A DNA stretch of 64,000 nt from Rhizobium sp. 9140 (lineage in GTDB: Bacteria > Pseudomonadota > Alphaproteobacteria > Rhizobiales > Rhizobiaceae). The stretch lies in contig NZ_FJUR01000001.1 in the NCBI RefSeq assembly GCF_900067135.1, forward strand, positions 2,979,501 to 3,043,500, read 5' to 3'. The notes below the pieces were generated by a model, which saw only the letters and a program-made list of their open reading frames with translations, did no database searches and had not been told where the DNA came from. The stretch's first letter is position 1. Every line of letters starts with the position of its first letter. Shown here piece by piece: positions 36,048 to 45,800 of the stretch. A program made the position numbers and the translations under genes.

Positions 36048-37880
36048 GTGACCCTTTCCGACCACGACCTCCGCAACGCCGAACCCAGAGCAAATGCATC
36101 GCCCAAGACGAAACGGGCATGGACGCATGAGCCTCGGGTCGCGGTCATCCTTGCCATTCTCATCGTCGCCATCGCTTCCGTCGTCGCCGGCATCAGGGCC
36201 ACGGATTATGTCGGGGCGGACAATGACGACGCCATGCGCCTCGTCGAGATCCGGGATTTTCTCGCCGGGCAAGGCTGGTTCGACATGATGCAGTACCGCC
36301 TCGGCCTCGACGGCGGCACCCTGATGCACTGGTCGCGCCTCGTGGACCTGCCGATTGCCGGGCTGATCGCCCTCTTCGGCCTGTTCCTGACACCGGAGGC
36401 CAGCGAGGCGGCAGCCCTCTTCCTCTGGCCGATCCTGTTGATCGTCCCCGTCGTCATCGGCGTGGCAAAAGCCTGCTGGAACATCGGCGGACGCCAGAGC
36501 ATGATGATCGGTCTCGTTCTTATCGTCCTGTCGCTGATCAGCAATGTGCGCTTCCAGCCGGGAAATATCGACCATCACAACGTCCAGCTCGCCCTGATCG
36601 CCCTGCTCGTGGCGGGCCTCACCGACCCTCTCGGCCGGAAGAGCGGCCATGCCCTCGCCGGTGTCACGGCCGGGCTCGCCGTCGCGGTCGGTGTGGAAAC
36701 GACGCCCTTGGTGGCCATCGCCGGTATCGTCGTCGCGCTGCGCTGGGCGTGGCATGGCGAGCCGATGGAGGGCGCCGCCAGAACCTTCGGCCTGTCGCTC
36801 GCCGCCACGGTCGCGGCCGTCTTCCTCGCCACCACGCCGCCGCGCCTCTATGCCATGGTCACCTGCGACAATCTCTCGCTCGGCTTCTTCGCCATCGCGA
36901 CCGCGGGCGGCCTCGCGCTCTCTCTCTCCGCCCGCTGCACGAGCCGCCGTTCACGGCGAGCACGGCTCCTCGCCCTCGCAGCGTCCGGCGCAGCCGTTGC
37001 CGCCGTCACGGTGTCGATCGCGCCGCAATGCCTGCAAAATCCGCTCGCCTCGCTCGATCCGCTTCTCAAGACCCTGTGGCTGGAGAGGGTGCAGGAAGCG
37101 CAGTCCATCGTGCAGATGGTGCAGACCATGCCCTCCTATCTCGGATTCGGCTTTGCAGCCGGCACCATCGCCATCATCGTCTGCCTCGTCCGCATCTGGC
37201 GAAATGAGCGGAGGGAGCCGCATCTCGTCTTTCTCGCCCTTTGCCTTCCCACTCTCGCGATCAGCATGCTGCAAATCCGGGGCACGACCTTTCTCAACGT
37301 CCTGTCGATTTTCCCGTTGTCGCTTGCCGTTTCGGACCTTCGCACCCGCGCGCACCGCGAACCGAGAAAGATTGGCGTGGAACTCGCCTTCGCCGGGCTG
37401 ATGCTGGTCTCGATTCCGAGCGTCTGGGCAGTCGCTTCGGCAGCCGTGGCGAAGATTGCGGGTACGGACGACACGGTGATGGCGGGGATGGAGCAAGGCG
37501 CCTGCGTCGCGCGCGATGCGATCACGCCCCTGACCCATGAGCCGGCGGGCGTCGTCGCGGCGCCCTCCAACCTCGGCGCGTCCATTCTGCGCTTCACGCA
37601 TCACAGCGTGCTCACCGCACCCTATCATCGCAACCAGGCCGGCATGCTGGCGGAACTCAACATCGGCCTTGCCTCGACGGAGACGGCGAAAGATCTGCTG
37701 ATCCGCGACGGCGTCACCCTGCTCGCCTTCTGCGCAGAGGACGGCCAGACGAGCCTGATCGCGGAGCGTGCGCCCGACGGGCTCTATGCGACACTCGGCA
37801 AAGGGTTCATCCCCGCCTACCTTCAGCCTGTCGCAACGCCGGAAGACCCAGCACTGAAGATCTTCCGCGTCATCCCGTGA
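36048..37880 (+). CDS. GT-C-like polytopic membrane protein (STT3/PMT-like)
   Basis: About 610 residues from GTG 36048 (GAGG 9 bases upstream; ATGs upstream are alternatives). An N-terminal helix is followed by a periplasmic loop with acidic GADNDDAMRLVEIRD, then ten or so helices. The motif NIDHHNVQLALIAL resembles the DHH segment of STT3-type oligosaccharyltransferases. A C-terminal soluble part (about 150 residues) ends in LKIFRVIP. The next-door GT2, methyltransferase and flippase-like genes suggest use of a lipid-linked sugar. Enzymatic function is unproven. Confidence 0.75.
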   Translation: MTLSDHDLRNAEPRANASPKTKRAWTHEPRVAVILAILIVAIASVVAGIRATDYVGADNDDAMRLVEIRDFLAGQGWFDMMQYRLGLDGGTLMHWSRLVDLPIAGLIALFGLFLTPEASEAAALFLWPILLIVPVVIGVAKACWNIGGRQSMMIGLVLIVLSLISNVRFQPGNIDHHNVQLALIALLVAGLTDPLGRKSGHALAGVTAGLAVAVGVETTPLVAIAGIVVALRWAWHGEPMEGAARTFGLSLAATVAAVFLATTPPRLYAMVTCDNLSLGFFAIATAGGLALSLSARCTSRRSRRARLLALAASGAAVAAVTVSIAPQCLQNPLASLDPLLKTLWLERVQEAQSIVQMVQTMPSYLGFGFAAGTIAIIVCLVRIWRNERREPHLVFLALCLPTLAISMLQIRGTTFLNVLSIFPLSLAVSDLRTRAHREPRKIGVELAFAGLMLVSIPSVWAVASAAVAKIAGTDDTVMAGMEQGACVARDAITPLTHEPAGVVAAPSNLGASILRFTHHSVLTAPYHRNQAGMLAELNIGLASTETAKDLLIRDGVTLLAFCAEDGQTSLIAERAPDGLYATLGKGFIPAYLQPVATPEDPALKIFRVIP

Positions 37881-37892
37881 GCACCCGCCCGG

Positions 37893-38306
37893 TCAGTTGC
37901 GGGCGGGAACGGCGCAAGCCTCCCCGCCGGAGAACAGACGTGAGCGCGTGAGAAACCGCCGCTCGCGACCATTGTCGAGCGAGAACATGCCGCCGCGTCC
38001 GGGAACGACGTCGATGATCAGCTGCGTATGTTTCCACACTTCGAACTGGCTGCCGCTGATATAGACCGGCACGCCGCCGATCTCACCGAGGCGCACATCA
38101 TGGTCGCCGACGATATAGTCGTCCGCCGGATAGCACATGGGCGAGGAACCATCGCAGCAACCGCCCGACTGATGGAACAGGATGTCGGGATGGTCGAGGC
38201 GGATCTCCTCGATGAAGGCGAGCGCCGCCTCTGTCGCCAAAACCCGCTTCTGCCCGTCCTGCATATCGCCGACGAAAACGCCCTGCATATGAATGCCATC
38301 CTTCAT
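37893..38306 (-). CDS. DUF779 family protein
   Basis: 137-residue DUF779 protein, a family almost always next to an aldehyde dehydrogenase of the ExaC/AcoD group. The cysteine-rich signature HQSGGCCDGSSPMCYPADDY is intact and may bind metal. The start ATG 38306 has AGG 9 bases upstream; an ATG at 38288 is the alternative. It is transcribed in the same direction as the aldehyde dehydrogenase after 238 bases, a gap containing a small forward ORF, so it may have its own promoter. Confidence 0.9.
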   Translation of the reverse strand: MKDGIHMQGVFVGDMQDGQKRVLATEAALAFIEEIRLDHPDILFHQSGGCCDGSSPMCYPADDYIVGDHDVRLGEIGGVPVYISGSQFEVWKHTQLIIDVVPGRGGMFSLDNGRERRFLTRSRLFSGGEACAVPARN

Positions 38307-38386
38307 GAGCAATACCTAAATTTATCGATTGGCCGACCGTTCATCATTGTGTCATACTTGCGATCAGGATTTGGGAGGATCACATC

Positions 38387-38476
38387 ATGTCATATCGCAC
38401 GGAGTGCTATCTGAGCTGCATAAGCCTGTCGCTTCTGCTCTGGAGCGCGCTGGCGCTGGTCGTCCATCATGGCTGA
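38387..38476 (+). CDS. Putative 29-residue membrane peptide
   Basis: ATG 38387 is preceded by GGGAGGAT at a spacing of about 7 bases, one of the strongest Shine-Dalgarno matches in the window. The 29-codon frame begins MSYRTECYLSCISL, contains a hydrophobic stretch SLSLLLWSALALVV and ends VHHG before TGA. It is forward-oriented in the gap between the reverse aldehyde dehydrogenase and DUF779 genes. Translation and function are unproven. Confidence 0.5.
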   Translation: MSYRTECYLSCISLSLLLWSALALVVHHG

Positions 38477-38544
38477 GCTAAACCGCTCGTGACCACCCCC
38501 CGGCAAGCCGGGAGATGGCGTTTCTTCATTCCGCGATCTGCTGC

Positions 38545-40053
38545 TCAGAAGAAGCCGAGCGCCTTCGGGCTGTAGCTGACCAGCATATTCTTGGTCTGCT
38601 GATAGTGATCGAGCATCATCTTGTGCGTCTCGCGCCCGATGCCGGACTGCTTGTAGCCGCCGAACGCCGCGTGGGCGGGATAGGCATGGTAGCAATTCGT
38701 CCAGACGCGACCGGCCTGGATATTGCGGCCGAAGTTGTAGCAACGGTTCGCATCCCGGCTCCACACGCCCGAGCCGAGACCGTAGAGCGTGTCGTTGGCG
38801 ATCTCCAGCGCTTCCGCATCGTCCTTGAAGGTTGTGACCGAGACAACCGGGCCGAAGATTTCCTCCTGGAACACCCGCATCTTGTTATGGCCCTTGAACA
38901 CGGTCGGCTTGACGTAGAAACCGCCGGCCAGTTCGCCTTCCAGTGTGTTGCGCTCACCGCCGATCAGGACCTCCGCGCCTTCCTGCCGGCCGATATCCAT
39001 GTAGGACAGGATCTTTTCCAGCTGCTCGCTGGAGGCCTGCGCGCCGATCATGGTCGACATATCGAGCGGATTGCCCTGCTTGATGGCGGCGACGCGCTTC
39101 AGCGCCTTCTCCATGAACCGGTCGTAGATTTTCTCGTGGATCAGCGCGCGGCTCGGGCAGGTGCACACCTCGCCCTGGTTCAGCGCGAACATGGCGAAGC
39201 CTTCGAGCGCCTTGTCGAGATAGTCGTCATCCTCGCGCATCACGTCTTCGAAGAAGATGTTGGGCGACTTGCCGCCGAGTTCCAGCGTCACGGGAATGAG
39301 GTTCTGGCTGGCATATTGCATGATCAGCCGGCCGGTGGAGGTCTCACCGGTGAAGGCCACTTTATTGATGCGCGGATTGGTCGCCAGCGGCTTGCCGGCT
39401 TCCAGACCGAAGCCGTTGACGATGTTGAGCACGCCGGGCGGCAGCAGGTCGGCGATCAGCTCGGCCCAGACGAGGATGGAGGCCGGCGTCTGTTCGGCCG
39501 GCTTCAGGATCACGCAATTTCCGGCGGCGAGCGCCGGCGCGAGCTTCCAGGCCGCCATGAGAATCGGGAAGTTCCAGGGTATGATCTGGGCGACGACGCC
39601 GAGCGGCTCGTGGAAGTGATAGGCGATGGTATCGTGGTCCACCTCGCCGATCGTACCCTCCTGGGCTCGGACGCAGGACGCGAAATAGCGAAAATGGTCG
39701 ATGGCAAGCGGCATATCGGCCGCCATGGTTTCCCGCAACGGCTTGCCGTTGTCCCAGGTTTCCGCCCGCGCCAGAAGCTCCATATTGTCTTCCATGCGCT
39801 GCGCGATCTTCATGAGAATATTGGCGCGCTCGGTGGTCGAGGTGCGGCCCCATTTGTCCTTGGCGGCATGGGCGGCATCGAGCGCCAGCTCCACATCCGC
39901 GGCTTCCGAACGGGCGATCTGGCACAGCACGCCGCCGGTAATCGGCGTCGTATTGTCGAACGTGCGGCCGCTTGCGGCATCGCGCCATGCGCCGCCGATA
40001 AAGTTGCCGTACTTCTGCTTGAACGGGTTTTCGACGATCTTCTGGTGCAGCAT
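38545..40053 (-). CDS. Aldehyde dehydrogenase, ExaC/AcoD type
   Basis: NAD-dependent aldehyde dehydrogenase of 502 residues from ATG 40053 (GGAGGA 7 bases upstream). It has [20 protein letters not shown], the cofactor loop [15 protein letters not shown], general base Glu in [16 protein letters not shown], and catalytic cysteine in [16 protein letters not shown]. This group oxidises acetaldehyde and related short aldehydes. Together with DUF779 and an AcoR-like activator it forms an alcohol/acetoin-type aldehyde module. Confidence 0.95.
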   Translation of the reverse strand: MLHQKIVENPFKQKYGNFIGGAWRDAASGRTFDNTTPITGGVLCQIARSEAADVELALDAAHAAKDKWGRTSTTERANILMKIAQRMEDNMELLARAETWDNGKPLRETMAADMPLAIDHFRYFASCVRAQEGTIGEVDHDTIAYHFHEPLGVVAQIIPWNFPILMAAWKLAPALAAGNCVILKPAEQTPASILVWAELIADLLPPGVLNIVNGFGLEAGKPLATNPRINKVAFTGETSTGRLIMQYASQNLIPVTLELGGKSPNIFFEDVMREDDDYLDKALEGFAMFALNQGEVCTCPSRALIHEKIYDRFMEKALKRVAAIKQGNPLDMSTMIGAQASSEQLEKILSYMDIGRQEGAEVLIGGERNTLEGELAGGFYVKPTVFKGHNKMRVFQEEIFGPVVSVTTFKDDAEALEIANDTLYGLGSGVWSRDANRCYNFGRNIQAGRVWTNCYHAYPAHAAFGGYKQSGIGRETHKMMLDHYQQTKNMLVSYSPKALGFF

Positions 40054-40211
40054 GTGGGTCTCCTCCAAGAAACAGCAACGTCTGTCTGGGAAGACCCTGC
40101 GCCGGAAGACCCTCCGGCAAAAGGGGGGATAAGCCGATCGAACGCACGACTGTCTCACATTTGCGACACGCGTGCGCTGCAACCCGTGTTGCAGTGCAAA
40201 CATCGAGCATA

Positions 40212-41159
40212 TCAATCGATCGAGAGCTTTTTCATCTTCCGGTAGAGCGTGGCGCGGCTGATGCCGAGGCATTCAGCCGCCGCCGACACGTTGCCGCTGG
40301 CGCGCGACAATACCCGACGCAACGCCGCGCGTTCCGCGTCGTCCAGGTTCTCGTGCTCGCCCGAGGGACGGTCGTGCAAGAGGTCGGAGGCGGGAATGCC
40401 GGCGGCGATCCTCACATCGTCGATTCCGAGCGTCAGTCGGGCCGCCCGCGTCGCACCGAGGACGAGGTCGTCGCGATCGATGGCAAGCAGCGCCGGGCTC
40501 GCCTTGCCCTCCGCCGGCACCAGCAGCACGCGATGGCCGCGAAAGGCACGATGGAAGAGATTCGATTCGATGCGTGCGGCGGCATCGCGCACCGCCTGCG
40601 AGAGAATGCTCATCGCCATCTCCCCGGCATCGTCGCGGCAGGTGGAAATGTCGATCGCCGCCGTCACCCTGCCGCGATGGTCGCGGATCGGCGCGGTAGC
40701 GCAGGAAAGGCCGGTATTGCGGCTGAGGAAATGCTGGTCGCGATAGATGACGATGGGTCGCTCGTCGGCGATCGCCGTACCGATGCCGTTGGTGCCGACG
40801 CTGGCCTCGCTCCAGAGCGTACCGGACCAGAGACCGATGCCGCGAAAATCGTCGTCATCGCCGGCAGCACCTCGTCGCTCCAGTGCGACCCCGTTGCCAT
40901 CCGTCAGCAGCAGGCAGCAACCCGCCTTCCCGACGGTCGCAAACAGCCTGTCGATCTCGCCGCGTGCCTCTTCGAGCAGAGCTCCGTTTTCCTCGCGCGC
41001 GAAACGAAACGCCCGCTCGTCGAGCCGCAGCGGGGAACGCGCTTCCTCCGGCGAAAGCCCGTGCACAGTCACGCATCGCCGCCACGAGGCGGCAACGGGC
41101 GAACTGGCTGCCGCCGACGCATGATGCGCCACGGCCTGGACGTGATCCGAATGGTTCAT
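40212..41159 (-). CDS. AcoR-like regulator lacking the sigma-54 AAA+ domain
   Basis: 315 residues. The N-terminal part ([20 protein letters not shown], then a GAF domain with [20 protein letters not shown]) is that of AcoR acetoin-type activators. The C-terminal Fis-type helix-turn-helix is [20 protein letters not shown] and [20 protein letters not shown]. The central AAA+ ATPase with the GAFTGA loop is absent, so it cannot activate sigma-54 promoters in the usual way. It lies just upstream of the aldehyde dehydrogenase, in the same direction, and probably regulates it. Confidence 0.88.
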   Translation of the reverse strand: MNHSDHVQAVAHHASAAASSPVAASWRRCVTVHGLSPEEARSPLRLDERAFRFAREENGALLEEARGEIDRLFATVGKAGCCLLLTDGNGVALERRGAAGDDDDFRGIGLWSGTLWSEASVGTNGIGTAIADERPIVIYRDQHFLSRNTGLSCATAPIRDHRGRVTAAIDISTCRDDAGEMAMSILSQAVRDAAARIESNLFHRAFRGHRVLLVPAEGKASPALLAIDRDDLVLGATRAARLTLGIDDVRIAAGIPASDLLHDRPSGEHENLDDAERAALRRVLSRASGNVSAAAECLGISRATLYRKMKKLSID

Positions 41160-41370
41160 CCGCTCTCCTCCCCGAAAGCTGACGGTAACGGCACTATAAC
41201 GGGATTTCGGGAAACGTCCATGCCGGGCGCGCCGGTCCTCTCGCTGTAGCCGGGAAAGCGCCCGGGAAATTTCGCGCCGGCATGTGTTCTCACGGCTTCC
41301 AACTTGCTACAGCGAGGAGACACCGTGCCCGCAAGGGCCAGACTCCTTCTCTGCTTTCCCACGGACCATC

Positions 41371-42570
41371 ATGCTGCGCGACATCTCTTTCCAGAGCCTG
41401 TTCATGGGCCTCCTTACGGCCTTTGTCGGCTTTGCCAGTTCCTTCGCCGTCATCCTGCACGGATTGTCGGCCGTGGGTGCGACCGAGGCCGAGGCGGCAT
41501 CCGGGCTGATGGCCCTGTCGGTCTCGATGGGCATCCTCGCGATCCTGTTGAGCGTCTGGACCCGCCTGCCCATCAGCATCGCCTGGTCGACGCCGGGCGC
41601 AGCCCTGATTGCCAGTTCCGGCGCGATCGCGGGTGGATTTCCGGCTGCCGCCGGCGGCTTCGTGCTCTGCGGCATCATGATCGTGATTGCCGGCCTCTGG
41701 CGCCCGCTCGGCCGACTTGTCGCCATGATCCCGGCACCGCTCGCAAACGCCATGCTCGCGGGCGTCCTCCTGTCGCTCTGCTTCGCTCCGGTCAAGGCCG
41801 TAGGTGTCGATCCCGCGCTCGGCCTGCCGATCGTGCTGGCCTGGGCGATTGCTGGGGCGATCAACCGGCTGCTGGCGGTACCCGCCGCCCTCCTCGCCTT
41901 CACCCTCGTCATCGTCTTCGGCATCGACATTCCCCCCGGTACGATGGATCGGGTCGTCGCAACGCTTGTCCCGCAGCCGGTGTTCGTCATGCCGGTGTTC
42001 ACGCTCGCAGGGCTCGTCTCCATCGCCCTGCCCCTCTTCGTCGTCACCATGGCGTCGCAGAATATTCCGGGCATCGCGGTGCTGAAAGTCCACGGCTACG
42101 CACCCGAACCAGGCCCGCTCTTTGCCGCGACCGGCGTCTTCTCGCTCTTTGCCGTCCCCTTTGGCGGGCATGCCGTCAACCTGGCGGCGATCACGGCAGC
42201 CATGTGCGCCGGGCCGGATTCGCATGCCGATCCGGCACGACGCTACTGGTCCGCCATCATCGCCGGCATCTTCTACATCGTCTTCGGGCTTCTCGCGGCC
42301 ACCGTGACCCTGCTCGTCGGTCTCGCGCCGCCTGTGCTCATCCAGGCCGTGGCGGGCCTCGCGCTGATCGGCGCCTTCGCGACATCGGCGTCCGCCGCGT
42401 TCAAGGATGCGGAAAGCCGGGACGGTGCCGCCATCACCTTCCTCGTCACGGCATCAGGCGTCAGCTTTGCCGGTATCTCGGGCGCTTTCTGGGGCATCGT
42501 CGCGGGCGGGCTCATGCTGGTCCTCGGCCATGTCCGGTCCCGACGTGGCACGTCTTCGCGGCCCTCCTAA
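41371..42570 (+). CDS. BenE family transporter
   Basis: Inner-membrane protein of 399 residues and about eleven helices, matching the benzoate:H+ symporter BenE family. Visible are MLRDISFQSLFMGLLTAFVG, WTRLPISIAWSTPGAALIAS and LVSIALPLFVVTMASQNIPG. ATG 41371 agrees with family N-termini. No benzoate degradation genes are nearby, so the natural substrate is uncertain. It diverges from the AcoR-like gene. Confidence 0.88.
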   Translation: MLRDISFQSLFMGLLTAFVGFASSFAVILHGLSAVGATEAEAASGLMALSVSMGILAILLSVWTRLPISIAWSTPGAALIASSGAIAGGFPAAAGGFVLCGIMIVIAGLWRPLGRLVAMIPAPLANAMLAGVLLSLCFAPVKAVGVDPALGLPIVLAWAIAGAINRLLAVPAALLAFTLVIVFGIDIPPGTMDRVVATLVPQPVFVMPVFTLAGLVSIALPLFVVTMASQNIPGIAVLKVHGYAPEPGPLFAATGVFSLFAVPFGGHAVNLAAITAAMCAGPDSHADPARRYWSAIIAGIFYIVFGLLAATVTLLVGLAPPVLIQAVAGLALIGAFATSASAAFKDAESRDGAAITFLVTASGVSFAGISGAFWGIVAGGLMLVLGHVRSRRGTSSRPS

Positions 42571-42594
42571 GCTGCTTCAGGCCGGCTGACATCG

Positions 42595-44679
42595 TCAGGC
42601 GGCCGTCGCCTGGGGAAGATCGACGATCTCCGCGTCCACCGGCGGGGCGATCTCGACGACTGTCATGACAGCGGTCTTGATGTCCGACAGCGGCTGAGGC
42701 CTTCCGAACAGAAAGCCCTGAACCTGCAGACACCCCTCGCCGCACAGGAAGGTCATGTGCTCCTCGGTCTCCACCCCTTCGGCGAGAACGGGAATATCGA
42801 GGCTGCGTGCCAGGATGATGGTCGAGCGCACGATCGCCTCGGCGGGCCGGCTGCGGCCGATGCCGTCAACGAAGCTGCGATCGATCTTGATCTTGTCGAA
42901 CGGGAAGTTCTGCAGCGTCGACAGCGAGGAATAGCCGGTGCCGTAGTCGTCCATGGCAATCTTCACGCCCATGGCCTTCAGTTGTCGGATGATGTGCAGG
43001 GCGTGCTGCTGGTCGCCGATGATACCGGATTCGGTGATCTCGAGTTCGAGCCGGCCGGCCGGAAGTCCCGTCTGGATGAGGATGTCGCGCACCCGGTGCG
43101 GCAGAGCCACGTCCGCCAGCTGGGCGGGTGCGACGTTGACGGCAATGCGCAGCGGCTGTGCCCAGGATGATGCTTCCCGGCAAGCAGTTTCCAGCACCCA
43201 GTCGCCGAGCGTCTGGATGAAGCCCGTCCGCTCCGCCAGCGGAATGAACTCGGCAGGCGACACCATGCCCCGCGTCGGGTGACGCCAGCGCAGGAGAACC
43301 TCGTAGCCGATGATATCGCGGCTCAGCGTATCGTTCTGCGGCTGGTAATAGAGTTCGAGTTCGCCACGGTCGATGGATTGATGAAGGTCGATCGACAGGA
43401 GGCTACGGTCGCGCGTGGCCGTATCCATGCTCGGCTTGTAGAACCGAACCGCGCTCGCCCCGTTGATCTTGGCTCGGTGCATGGCGAGATCCGCCTGCGC
43501 AACAAGGTCAATGGCGGTCTGGGCCGAACCGGGAAAGAGTGCGATACCGGCACTCGCCGTCACCCGGAAAGCCTGCCCTTCGAGGTCCATCGGCAGGCTC
43601 ACGGCGCTGAGGATCCGCTCGGCGAATTCTTTTGCATCGGCCTTCATGAAGAAGCGGTCTCGAACGGCCACGAACTCGTCGCCGCCGACCCGCGCGAGAA
43701 ATTCGCCCGGTTGCAGGATGCCGGACACCCCTTCTGCAATTGCCCGCAACACGCGGTCGCCGAAGACCTGACCATGGGCATCGTTCACGTCCTTGAACCG
43801 GTTGATGCCGATGAACACCAGCGCCAGACGCGCCGTATCGTCGCGCGGCTGCCGCATCGCTTCACCGACATGCTCGTGAAGCGCCTGCCGGTTCGGCAAA
43901 CCGGTCAAGGCATCGTGCGACGACAGATGACGGTATCGTTCCGCGGCCATCTGGTTGGAGTTCAGGTCGATCACATAGGCCGAGGCGCCGAGCGCCATCA
44001 TGACGGTCATGATCAAAAGGACCATCGCGGCCAGCACGCTCTCCTCCACCGCCATTGCAGGGATCGAGATCGTAGGGTCCGGGGACACCGTCATACCCGT
44101 CAACGCCGTGAAATGCAGCGAGAGGATCGCAAGGATAAGGCCGGCAGCACCGCCATATTTGCAGAAACGGGTGACCGGCCGCGCGATACGGTTGGTGGCA
44201 ACGGCACCGAAGCCGACGGACAGCACGACAGCCGCAATCGTCAGCACCGTGTCCCACGTCTTGATGCCCGCGACGAGCAGTGCAGCCATGCCGACATAGT
44301 GCATGGAGACGATACCCAGCCCGACGATGCCGCCGCCGACCTCGATGGTGGCGCCGGTCTGCCGCCCGGCGGTGACGGCAAAGCCGAACAGCGTGAAGCT
44401 GACCGCGATGGCCAGCGACCACAGAGTCATCAGAGGATCATAGGCGTGATCGAGCGGCATCCGGTAGCTGAGCATCGCGATGAAGTGCGTCGACCAGATG
44501 GTTGAGCCGCCGATGCATCCTGAGAGAAACAGCCAGTTCAGCTTCTGGACGCCCTGCGTCCGCCGCACGCGGGCGTAAAGCCGCATCGTCAGGACGGAGC
44601 CGAGAACGCAGACGGCGAGCGCTGCGACCAGCAGAGGATATGCATGGTCGTTCGTCACGCAGGTAAGAAATTTCAGCAT
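42595..44679 (-). CDS. MHYT-GGDEF-EAL bifunctional c-di-GMP protein
   Basis: 694 residues. The N-terminus carries a seven-helix MHYT sensor domain (STHFIAMLSY, SMHYVGMAALL, SLHFTALTGM), thought to sense gases or redox through metal. It is followed by GGDEF (GGDEFVAVRD, intact) and EAL (YEVLLRWRHP, MDDYGTGYSSL, KIDRSFVDG, LAEGVETEEH, intact). The inhibitory I-site RxxD is degenerate (QPGE), so product feedback may be lost. It can in principle both make and break c-di-GMP. It is transcribed in reverse, ending near benE and diverging from rplY. Confidence 0.93.
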   Translation of the reverse strand: MLKFLTCVTNDHAYPLLVAALAVCVLGSVLTMRLYARVRRTQGVQKLNWLFLSGCIGGSTIWSTHFIAMLSYRMPLDHAYDPLMTLWSLAIAVSFTLFGFAVTAGRQTGATIEVGGGIVGLGIVSMHYVGMAALLVAGIKTWDTVLTIAAVVLSVGFGAVATNRIARPVTRFCKYGGAAGLILAILSLHFTALTGMTVSPDPTISIPAMAVEESVLAAMVLLIMTVMMALGASAYVIDLNSNQMAAERYRHLSSHDALTGLPNRQALHEHVGEAMRQPRDDTARLALVFIGINRFKDVNDAHGQVFGDRVLRAIAEGVSGILQPGEFLARVGGDEFVAVRDRFFMKADAKEFAERILSAVSLPMDLEGQAFRVTASAGIALFPGSAQTAIDLVAQADLAMHRAKINGASAVRFYKPSMDTATRDRSLLSIDLHQSIDRGELELYYQPQNDTLSRDIIGYEVLLRWRHPTRGMVSPAEFIPLAERTGFIQTLGDWVLETACREASSWAQPLRIAVNVAPAQLADVALPHRVRDILIQTGLPAGRLELEITESGIIGDQQHALHIIRQLKAMGVKIAMDDYGTGYSSLSTLQNFPFDKIKIDRSFVDGIGRSRPAEAIVRSTIILARSLDIPVLAEGVETEEHMTFLCGEGCLQVQGFLFGRPQPLSDIKTAVMTVVEIAPPVDAEIVDLPQATAA

Positions 44680-44882
44680 GAAACACCTATGAGAGACGGC
44701 CTACACCTGACATGCCCGCACCCCTCAGGCCGTTAATGCTCCGACGCGTTCTCTTGAAACGGTTAGCGACCTCTGAACGGCCGTGGAGCGCGAAGCATTG
44801 CAATTCCGGGCGTTCTCCGTTATGGACGCGCGTCCGCGCAGACACCCTTGGAGGCAAACGCGGATGAGGCCTCAAAACCTCA

Positions 44883-44910
44883 ATTCGCAAGGCCATTGCG
44901 CCCTGCGAAT
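44883..44910 (+). promoter_or_regulatory. Leader hairpin upstream of rplY
   Basis: ATTCGCA (44883-44889) pairs with TGCGAAT (44904-44910), and after an A-C mismatch GGC pairs with GCC, around loop CATTGC. It ends about 25 bases before the rplY start. It could be an L25 autoregulatory site; this is inferred. Confidence 0.4.
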
Positions 44911-44935
44911 GCTTCACAACAAGAAAGGTACTGCC

Positions 44936-45586
44936 ATGAGCAACGCAACTTACGAGCTCAAGGCCGAAACGCGCGAACGGGTTGGTAAGGGGTCCTCCCG
45001 TGAACTTCGCCGCAACGGTCTTATTCCTGCTGTCATCTACGGTGACAAGCAGACGCCGATTTCCATCGCCCTGTCCACGAAGGAAGTCACGCAGCGCATT
45101 CATGCCGGCGGTTTCATGACCACGGTTGCCACGATCGACGTCAATGGCGAGAAGATCCAGGTCCTTCCGAAGGACTATCAGCTCGACCCGGTGCGCGATT
45201 TCACCATGCATGTCGACTTCCTGCGCGTGTCGAAGAACAGCGTCGTCACTGTTGAAGTGCCCGTTCACTTCGAAAACGAAGACAAGTCCGCTGCCATCAA
45301 GAACGGCGGCGTTCTGAACGTCGTCCGTCACACGATCGAACTGGTCGTTCCCGCGAACGCGATCCCGGAAGCCATCACCGTTGACCTCAGCGGCCTTTCC
45401 AAGGTCGGCGACGGCATCCACATCTCGGACATCAAGCTGCCCGAGAACGCCACGCTGACGATCACCGACCGTGACTTCACGGTTGCGACGATCGCTGCTC
45501 CGGACGTCCTGACGGCCGAAGAAGAAGAAGGCACACCGGCTGGCGAAGCTGCCGGTGATGCTGCGAACGAAGGTAACGCTGAGTAA
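44936..45586 (+). CDS. rplY: 50S ribosomal protein L25/general stress protein Ctc
   Basis: Binds loop E of 5S rRNA in the large subunit. 216 residues (CTC form with a C-terminal domain). The N-terminal L25 fold begins [20 protein letters not shown], with [20 protein letters not shown] later. The acidic tail ([15 protein letters not shown]) is typical of alphaproteobacterial L25. ATG 44936 has GAAAGG upstream. In many rhizobia pth follows directly; here a GGDEF-EAL gene and a binding-protein gene lie between. Confidence 0.96.
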   Translation: MSNATYELKAETRERVGKGSSRELRRNGLIPAVIYGDKQTPISIALSTKEVTQRIHAGGFMTTVATIDVNGEKIQVLPKDYQLDPVRDFTMHVDFLRVSKNSVVTVEVPVHFENEDKSAAIKNGGVLNVVRHTIELVVPANAIPEAITVDLSGLSKVGDGIHISDIKLPENATLTITDRDFTVATIAAPDVLTAEEEEGTPAGEAAGDAANEGNAE

Positions 45587-45629
45587 ACCTTAACTCCGGT
45601 TAAGTTTACGAGCACCACTGCCCCATCGA

Positions 45630-45664
45630 AAGGCCCGCCTGCACCCCGCAGGCGGGCCTTTTGT
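45630..45664 (+). terminator. rplY terminator
   Basis: AAGGCCCGCCTGC / ACCCC / GCAGGCGGGCCTT, a perfect 13-bp stem, then TTTTG. Confidence 0.92.
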
Positions 45665-45800
45665 CTTCCGCCAGGACTCCATCGCTTCAATAACATTTAA
45701 TGCTTTTATGATCATGTTGCCGCAGGTCGTGCTGCGTGCTCCATCATGCTGCACTGTGCAGGGAATGGGCGATGGCACGGACGTTTTTTGAGGCAGGACA

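Noticed and set aside
38515..40245. 576-codon forward frame opposite the aldehyde dehydrogenase gene
   Set aside because: Antisense shadow; aldehyde dehydrogenase has all catalytic motifs on the other strand.
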